A stretch of DNA of 6,176 nucleotides from an uncultured Sphingomonadales bacterium (GTDB lineage Bacteria; Pseudomonadota; Alphaproteobacteria; Sphingomonadales; Sphingomonadaceae). Below, in pieces: positions 1 through 4,001 of the stretch. The translations under genes were made by a program, and so were the position numbers. Where the stretch lies: positions 1 through 6,176 of the forward strand of contig CAIPWG010000358.1 of the NCBI GenBank assembly GCA_903868655.1. The letters run 5' to 3'. Within the stretch, counting starts at the first letter, position 1, and every line of letters starts with the position of its first letter. The notes beneath the pieces were generated by a model. The model saw only the letters and a program-made list of their open reading frames with translations, was not told the origin of the DNA and made no database searches.

Positions 1-63
1 AAATTCCTGCGATTTATTATCGAAGAAGTCATCCGCCATCACGAGCAGGCGCAAACCCGATAG
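1..63 (+). CDS. Possible C-terminal tail of a rightward gene (partial, unidentified)
   Basis: Reading from base 1 gives 20 residues (KFLRFIIEEVIRHHEQAQTR) ending in a TAG at 61-63. The peptide looks like a charged, helical protein C-terminus, and its codons are mostly G/C-ending (about 11 of 20). The gene would converge on the leftward Lrp gene, with about 106 bp between the two stops. I cannot name a family from so few residues. A competing reading exists on the minus strand: an ATG at 39-37 opens MADDFFDNKSQEF and runs off the left edge, but it has no Shine-Dalgarno-like sequence upstream. The two readings overlap, so at most one is real. I prefer the plus strand only weakly. Bases 64-169 hold no gene that I can support and no clear terminator. 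Confidence 0.3.
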   Translation, partial: KFLRFIIEEVIRHHEQAQTR

Positions 64-169
64 CGCGCGCAATCATTTCAGGCGCAACTCCGAGCTTGAT
101 CCGGGGTTGTACTTATGCCGGCTTTGCCCTTACGCCAGCGAATCCCTGTCGAATGTCTCCGACTGGCGA

Positions 170-664
170 TCAGCCCTCTTCGTCCACTTCCAGCGGCACA
201 CCCGGCTGTTGCTTGGCGGTGCGGATCGTTAACGAGGTTTTGACGCTCGCCACATTGGGCGCCGGCGTCAGTCTGCTGGTCAGGAACTCCTGAAAGCTCT
301 GCAAATCGCGTGAGACGATTTTCAATATGAAATCAATCTCGCCATTCAGCATGTGACATTCGCGCACTTCGGCGAGGCCGCGCATATGTTCCTCAAACTG
401 GCGCAATGATTCTTCGGCCTGACTTTTCAGGCTGACCAGCGCAAACACCGTAATCGAAAAGCCCAGTTTCGAGGGATCGAGATCGGCGTGATAGCCCCGA
501 ATCACCCCGGCCTCTTCCAGTGCACGCACCCGGCGCAGACATGGCGGTGCGGTCAGGCCGACCCGTTGGGCCAGTTCGACATTGGTAACGCGTCCTTCGG
601 CTTGCAGCTCGGCAAGCAGCCGGCGGTCAATTGAATCCAGTGTCGCCATGATCCTCGTTGCCAT
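170..664 (-). CDS. Lrp/AsnC family transcriptional regulator
   Basis: This is a cytoplasmic DNA-binding regulator of the Lrp/AsnC (feast/famine) family. These proteins usually assemble as dimers to octamers and respond to amino acids or related small molecules. From this start (164 aa) the N-terminal winged helix-turn-helix covers about residues 6-65, with the family pattern LDSIDRRLLAELQAEGR, then NVELAQRVGLTAPPCLRRVRALEEAGVI. A linker (RGYHADLDPSKLGF) leads into a C-terminal RAM/effector domain at about residues 70-150, containing LNGEIDFILKIVSRD. Three in-frame ATGs are possible, at 718, 664 and 649. I chose 664 because an AAGAAG tract lies 5 nt upstream and the length fits the family's usual 150-165 aa. 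The 649 start has GAGG only about 3 nt upstream, and the 718 start adds an unneeded N-terminal extension. The gene stands alone, divergent from the kinase gene. Its effector and target genes cannot be read from the sequence. The family is certain; the start is not. Confidence 0.93.
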   Translation of the reverse strand: MATRIMATLDSIDRRLLAELQAEGRVTNVELAQRVGLTAPPCLRRVRALEEAGVIRGYHADLDPSKLGFSITVFALVSLKSQAEESLRQFEEHMRGLAEVRECHMLNGEIDFILKIVSRDLQSFQEFLTSRLTPAPNVASVKTSLTIRTAKQQPGVPLEVDEEG

Positions 665-772
665 CAGGTCTTCTTGTGCAAGGGCAAGAGCGCCAAACTG
701 TGCCGGTTGCCCCGCCATCCTGTGCCACCAGGATCGTCGGCTAGCAAGATTCGCCTCTCAAGACCTTGTCGT

Positions 773-800
773 TCTATAATATTCTTATTCCTTAGCGCAA
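773..800 (-). promoter_or_regulatory. Weak candidate promoter for the Lrp-family gene
   Basis: On the minus strand a TTGCGC (800-795, 3/6 to TTGACA) is followed after 16 bp by TATAGA (778-773, 4/6 to TATAAT), in the only AT-rich patch of the region. It would start transcription near 765, giving a leader of about 100 nt before the chosen start codon. This is an inference from pattern only. Confidence 0.25.
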
Positions 801-822
801 TCGTCCCACATTGCAACGCAAT
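797..822. promoter_or_regulatory. GCAAT/ATTGC repeat cluster, possible regulator operator
   Basis: GCAAT at 797-801, ATTGC at 810-814 and GCAAT at 818-822 form a cluster. The last two make a perfect 13-bp inverted repeat (ATTGC-AAC-GCAAT). The two GCAAT copies start 21 bp apart, about two helical turns, so they face the same side of DNA. The cluster touches the -35 side of the candidate Lrp-gene promoter. Lrp-family proteins bind short, imperfect palindromes in phased arrays and often control their own genes, so an autoregulatory operator is a reasonable guess. Five-base arms can arise by chance. Confidence 0.3.
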
Positions 823-1001
823 CAACGTAGCCCTTTCCAGCCCTGCGCATTTTGTTAGGGGTGCGAGCGATCGGATTTCCCTGACTCAAAATCGGCTGCA
901 CGCGTGTGAACCGACAGGCAAGGTCTTGCCGTTAATGCCGGGTTTGCGCGAGCACACCCAGACTGACGAATCAGATGACAAGGCCAGCAGGCCGGTTAAG
1001 C

Positions 1002-1005
1002 GGAG
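1002..1005 (+). promoter_or_regulatory. Ribosome binding site deciding the kinase start
   Basis: A GGAG lies 5 nt before the ATG at 1011. A nearer ATG at 1007 reads only four codons (MNDR) before a stop, so 1011 is the usable start. Confidence 0.6.
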
Positions 1006-1010
1006 CATGA

Positions 1011-2732
1011 ATGATCGTTGATGACCGCCTTGATACAGTGTTGCAGACGCACGCTGCCGGCCGGGCGGGCCTTAACACGCAATTGCGTCAGTTGATCGAC
1101 ATTCTTGGCCGCATGCCCGACGCGCAATGGGCCGACCATCAGGATCAAGCACTCGACCGTCTCGACAGCCTGCACGCTGCATTGGGGGATGGCGCATCGG
1201 CTGTGCTCGTCGGCTTGTGCACTTTGCGTTCGCCCCGGCTGATCGCCCATCTGGTAACGTGTGGCCCGCGCACCGCGTTTGCCACGATCGAGCGCGCGCA
1301 GCTTGATGATGGGCAATGGGCACAATTGGTCCCTGCCTTGCCGATCCATGCGCGCGGCGCGTTGCGCCATCGCCGCGACCTGTCACCTGTGGTCACGGCA
1401 TTGCTCGAACGTTTGGGTATTGATGATTTCGTGCTCACCGCACCCGTGCCGCTCGCTTCCGAGCCTGTGGCTGCGACAAGCAATCTGGTGCAGCTTGATA
1501 CGCATCGCCCTGCCGCCGAAGCCGCGATCCCTGCGGCACCGGCCAGCGAACCCGCGCGTGAAGGCGTTGGCGCAATCGTCCGCCGGATAGAGGCCTTTCG
1601 CCGCAATCGGCAGGAAGAAACCCGCAACGACCCAGGCCAGACCAGCTTGCCATTCGCCGAAGATGTCAGCACGGACATTCCGGCCGCGGCTGTCGATATT
1701 GACATCGATGCCAGCGGTACGATCGTCGCGGCTGACGGGGTTGATCAGGCACTGCTGGTCGGCCACATGCCGTTCGCCATGGCATCTGCGGCAGCGGCCG
1801 CTTCGGTTGACCCGGCGACGCTGCAGGCCTTCCGCGCCCGCCAACCGATTGTTGCCGGCGCACTCATGCTGGACGGTGCGCCACGCATCAGCGGGAACTG
1901 GCGCATCGATGCCGTGCCGCGCTTTGGTGACGATGGTGGGCAATATATCGGCTATCGCGCGCGCCTGCGCCGGCCACCGCAGCTCACCGCTGATGGTTCG
2001 ACCCGCACTGCGGACATCGGCGACGGCGAGATTTTGCAGCAACTTCTGCATGAGCTGCGCACGCCAATCAATGCCATCCAGGGCTTTGCCGAACTGATCC
2101 AGCAGCAGATGCTGGGCCCGGCGCCCCATCAGTATCGCAGCCTCGCCGCCTCGATCGCAGCAGACGCCGCCCGGATGCTGGCCGGATTTGAAGACGTCGA
2201 GCGGTTGATCCGGCTCGAATCCGGGCACGTGCAGATCGATCCCGGCCAAGTCGATCTGGCAGCCATCATGACGCGATTGGTCGCCCAACTCGAACCACTG
2301 GTGACCCCGCGCGGAATAACGCTGCACTGGGCAGCACCTGTCGATCCGATGCCGGTCGCGCTCGACCCGGTCGAGGCTGAGCGGATGATCTGGCGGCTGT
2401 TGTCGACCGTGATCGGTGCCGCCGCACCAGGCGAACGCGTCAATCTGTCGCTGGCAAGCGACGCCACGCAAGGCCAGGCACGGTTTACACTCACTTTGCC
2501 CTCGGCCCTTGCGCAGCGCGATGCGGAGGCGCTGTTTTCGCCCGATCCGGGCCGCACCGGCAATGGGATGGACATGCTCGGCCACGGGTTTTCGTTGCGA
2601 CTGGTGCTGGCGGAAATCGCCGCGCTGGGTGGGCGACTCGATCGGCCAGCGCAATCCGAACTACCGGCACTCGTCATGGCTTTGCCACTGGCGCGGCCCG
2701 TGGCCCTTGACCGCACGCTTGCTGCTTCTTAG
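1011..2732 (+). CDS. Soluble PAS-domain sensor histidine-kinase-like protein with degenerate ATP-binding domain
   Basis: This 573-aa protein has no signal peptide or membrane segment, so it should be cytoplasmic. Residues about 10-145 are helical and resemble HEAT-like/DUF2336-type repeats (for example IHARGALRHRRDLSPVVTAL); this is a tentative match. A Pro/Ala-rich linker follows (about 145-220). A PAS-like domain spans about 226-322, from VDIDIDASGTIVAADG to WRIDAVPRFGDDGGQYIGY and RARLRRPP. The dimerisation/phospho-acceptor helix (about 335-405) has an intact H-box, HELRTPINAIQGFAELI, with His347. The catalytic domain (about 410-560) aligns by position but is degenerate. The N-box motif NLLxN reads R462-L-L-S-T466, and the G1 box DxGxG is replaced around 497-501 by PSALA. 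G2 survives as G524-H-G-F-S-L. It may accept or pass on phosphate rather than autophosphorylate. It is probably co-transcribed with the downstream deacetylase gene. No cognate response regulator is visible. The family is secure; kinase activity is doubtful. Confidence 0.88.
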   Translation: MIVDDRLDTVLQTHAAGRAGLNTQLRQLIDILGRMPDAQWADHQDQALDRLDSLHAALGDGASAVLVGLCTLRSPRLIAHLVTCGPRTAFATIERAQLDDGQWAQLVPALPIHARGALRHRRDLSPVVTALLERLGIDDFVLTAPVPLASEPVAATSNLVQLDTHRPAAEAAIPAAPASEPAREGVGAIVRRIEAFRRNRQEETRNDPGQTSLPFAEDVSTDIPAAAVDIDIDASGTIVAADGVDQALLVGHMPFAMASAAAAASVDPATLQAFRARQPIVAGALMLDGAPRISGNWRIDAVPRFGDDGGQYIGYRARLRRPPQLTADGSTRTADIGDGEILQQLLHELRTPINAIQGFAELIQQQMLGPAPHQYRSLAASIAADAARMLAGFEDVERLIRLESGHVQIDPGQVDLAAIMTRLVAQLEPLVTPRGITLHWAAPVDPMPVALDPVEAERMIWRLLSTVIGAAAPGERVNLSLASDATQGQARFTLTLPSALAQRDAEALFSPDPGRTGNGMDMLGHGFSLRLVLAEIAALGGRLDRPAQSELPALVMALPLARPVALDRTLAAS

Positions 2733-2797
2733 CCAGCATGAACGTGCAAGACTTGATATTTGTGCAGACATTCCGACACTGTTGGCATCTGCGCGAA

Positions 2798-2803
2798 AGG
2801 GGA
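2798..2803 (+). promoter_or_regulatory. Shine-Dalgarno sequence for the deacetylase gene
   Basis: AGGGGA precedes two adjacent in-frame non-ATG starts. The GTG at 2806 is only 2 nt away, while the TTG at 2809 is 5 nt away. Spacing favours TTG and the usual codon ranking favours GTG; the products differ by one residue. Confidence 0.5.
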
Positions 2804-2805
2804 AC

Positions 2806-3837
2806 GTGTTGACCAGCGCAAGGCGTGACCCGGATATCCGCGAGTTACCGGAACCCGCTGACTTCGTCGTTTTCACACAAGGCTTCGGGCCGCGTTTTGT
2901 CGTGACTGTCGACACCGAAGAGGAATTCGACTGGACCAAGCCATTTGACCGGTTTGGCCATGGCCTGACACATTTGGCCGCGCTGGCACAGTTTCAGGAT
3001 TTCTGCGAAAATCTGGGGATCGCACCGGTTTACCTGATCGACTATCCGGTGGCGTGCGATCCACGGATTGTTGACCTGTTGGGCCCGGCAGTGGCCAGCG
3101 GGCGCGCCGAAATCGGCGTACAGCTGCACCCATGGGTCAACCCTCCGCATGATGAAGTGACCAATACCCACAACAGTTATGCCGGCAACTTGCCCGCGCC
3201 GCTCGAACGCGCAAAATTTGACACTCTGCGCCGCCAGCTTGAAACCACCTTTCGCCAACCAGCCCTGATATACCGCGCAGGCCGCTATGGCGTGGGGGCC
3301 CACACCGCGCGGATCCTTGCCGACGGCGGGATCAGCATCGACAGTTCGGTCCGCCCCCGGTTTGATTACAGCCATGCCGGGGGGCCCAATTTCCGCGACC
3401 ACCCGGCGTCGCCCTGGTGGATCGACCGCGCCGCTGGCCTGTTCGAATTGCCACTGACCACGGTCTATTGCGGTCTGCTCCGACGTTTTGGTGATCGTCT
3501 GTACCACGCGCTGTTGCGTGTGCCGCGTCTGCCAGGCGTGTTCGCCCGGCTGGGCTTGCTCGAACGCGTGCCGCTGACACCCGAAGGCACCACGATCCGT
3601 GAAGCGCGGCGAGCGATCGACGCCGCGCTGGCAGACAATTTGCCCGTGCTTACGCTTTCGTTCCACAGCCCATCGCTGGCGCCCGGAAACACCCCATATG
3701 TCAACGACGCGCAAGATCTGGACCGCCTGTATGACTGGTGGCGCGCCGTGTTTGCGCATCTGCACGCGCGCGGGGTGCGTCCGGCCCGCCTGTCCGCCAT
3801 CACCGCCGCCGCGAGTGCTGCAGCCAATCCAGGCTGA
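2806..3837 (+). CDS. Polysaccharide deacetylase family protein (NodB-like, WalW-type)
   Basis: This is a predicted metal-dependent carbohydrate deacetylase of the NodB/CE4-like superfamily, 343 aa, acting on an unidentified surface or exopolysaccharide. Visible motifs from the GTG start are: VTVDTEEEF with Asp36, corresponding to the catalytic Asp region; GVQLHPWVNPP with His108, a likely metal ligand; YRAGRYGVG at 156-164, the Arg-containing motif; and LSFHSPS with His287 near the C-terminus. The fold appears complete. There is no signal peptide, so it may be cytoplasmic, or export may not depend on a Sec signal. The open frame extends far upstream inside the kinase gene, but that part is a shadow: the protein-like sequence begins after the Shine-Dalgarno at 2798-2803. 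I use GTG 2806; TTG 2809 is equally possible. The gene lies 73 bp after the kinase-like gene with no obvious terminator between, which suggests an operon. I recall proteins of this type being annotated WalW in lipopolysaccharide contexts, but the substrate is unknown. Confidence 0.88.
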   Translation: MLTSARRDPDIRELPEPADFVVFTQGFGPRFVVTVDTEEEFDWTKPFDRFGHGLTHLAALAQFQDFCENLGIAPVYLIDYPVACDPRIVDLLGPAVASGRAEIGVQLHPWVNPPHDEVTNTHNSYAGNLPAPLERAKFDTLRRQLETTFRQPALIYRAGRYGVGAHTARILADGGISIDSSVRPRFDYSHAGGPNFRDHPASPWWIDRAAGLFELPLTTVYCGLLRRFGDRLYHALLRVPRLPGVFARLGLLERVPLTPEGTTIREARRAIDAALADNLPVLTLSFHSPSLAPGNTPYVNDAQDLDRLYDWWRAVFAHLHARGVRPARLSAITAAASAAANPG

Positions 3838-3845
3838 CGCACGGC

Positions 3846-3874
3846 TTGCCAAGCACAACACACGGCTTTAGGCA
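3846..3874 (+). promoter_or_regulatory. Weak candidate promoter for the tRNA gene
   Basis: TTGCCA at 3846-3851 (5/6 to TTGACA, inside CTTGCC, close to the alphaproteobacterial CTTGAC) lies 17 bp before TAGGCA at 3869-3874, which is a poor -10 match. The position, 12 bp before the mature tRNA, suits a short 5' leader. The tRNA could instead be read through from the deacetylase operon, which ends only 49 bp upstream. Confidence 0.22.
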
Positions 3875-3886
3875 AAACCGCAGCGT

Positions 3887-3962
3887 GGGCCTGTAGCTCA
3901 GTGGTTAGAGCTGGCCGCTCATAACGGCTAGGTCGCGGGTTCAAATCCTGCCGGGCCCACCA
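3887..3962 (+). tRNA. tRNA-Ile (CAT anticodon, lysidine type, Ile2)
   Basis: This 76-nt gene folds into a full cloverleaf. The acceptor stem is GGGCCTG (3887-3893) with CGGGCCC (3952-3958), including one G-U pair. The D stem is GCTC/GAGC around an 8-nt loop. The anticodon stem is GGCCG/CGGCT with loop CTCATAA, giving anticodon CAT at 3920-3922. The variable loop is AGGTC, the T arm is GCGGG-TTCAAAT-CCTGC, and A73 and the CCA end (3960-3962) are encoded. A CAT anticodon can mean elongator Met, initiator Met or Ile2. I favour Ile2 because base pairs C4-G69 and C5-G68 are present, which are known positive determinants for the lysidine synthase TilS in E. coli, and because the D arm and loop resemble E. 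coli ileX. It does not look like an initiator, since position 1 pairs normally and the anticodon stem lacks the three G-C pairs. In this reading C34 becomes lysidine and the tRNA decodes AUA. Confidence 0.93.
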
Positions 3963-4001
3963 TCGCCACGCTTTCAGGCGGTACTCCAATGCGGCTTGGC
4001 G

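Larger units (their letters stand above)
665..1010. other. Divergent intergenic region between the Lrp regulator and the kinase gene
   Basis: This 346-bp stretch separates two divergent genes and probably holds both of their promoters. It contains an AT-rich patch near 771-795 (including TATAAT at 775-780 on the plus strand, without a good -35 partner), a GCAAT/ATTGC repeat cluster at 797-822, and a short GGCC-AGCA-GGCC inverted repeat at 982-993. I see no convincing small gene. The open frame that crosses it rightward begins inside the regulator gene on the opposite strand and has an implausible composition. No clear promoter for the rightward kinase operon stands out. Confidence 0.6.

Noticed and set aside
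775..780. Perfect TATAAT on the plus strand as a promoter for the kinase operon
   Set aside because: No acceptable -35 element lies 16-18 bp upstream and there is no extended -10 TG; it would also leave a leader of over 220 nt.
674..1021. Rightward 115-aa open frame across the intergenic region
   Set aside because: It begins inside the Lrp-family gene on the other strand, has irregular composition and no ribosome binding site, and ends over the kinase start.
1383..2654. Leftward 423-aa open frame opposite the kinase gene
   Set aside because: It is a long antisense frame created by high GC; it has no recognisable domain, while the plus-strand frame has clear PAS and H-box motifs.
2738..2812. 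24-codon frame (MNVQDLIFVQTF...) between kinase and deacetylase, ending over the deacetylase start
   Set aside because: A coupled leader peptide was considered, but the ATG has no Shine-Dalgarno and nothing else supports translation.
2845..3861. Leftward 338-aa open frame opposite the deacetylase gene
   Set aside because: It is antisense to a frame with intact NodB-like motifs and shows no family-like sequence of its own.
3840..3868. Direct repeat CACGGCTT at 3840-3847 and 3861-3868 before the tRNA, as an attachment site
   Set aside because: It is only 8 bp, is not part of the tRNA 3' end, and no integrase or mobile gene is in the window.
3465..3989. Leftward 174-aa open frame containing WWARQDLNPRPSRYERPA
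   Set aside because: The segment is the antisense of the tRNA gene, a well-known source of spurious proteins with this signature, and the rest is antisense to the deacetylase gene.
3964..4001. CGCCA/TGGCG inverted repeat between the tRNA and the protease stop, as a shared terminator
   Set aside because: The stem is only 5 bp with a 28-nt loop and there is no T-run on either strand.
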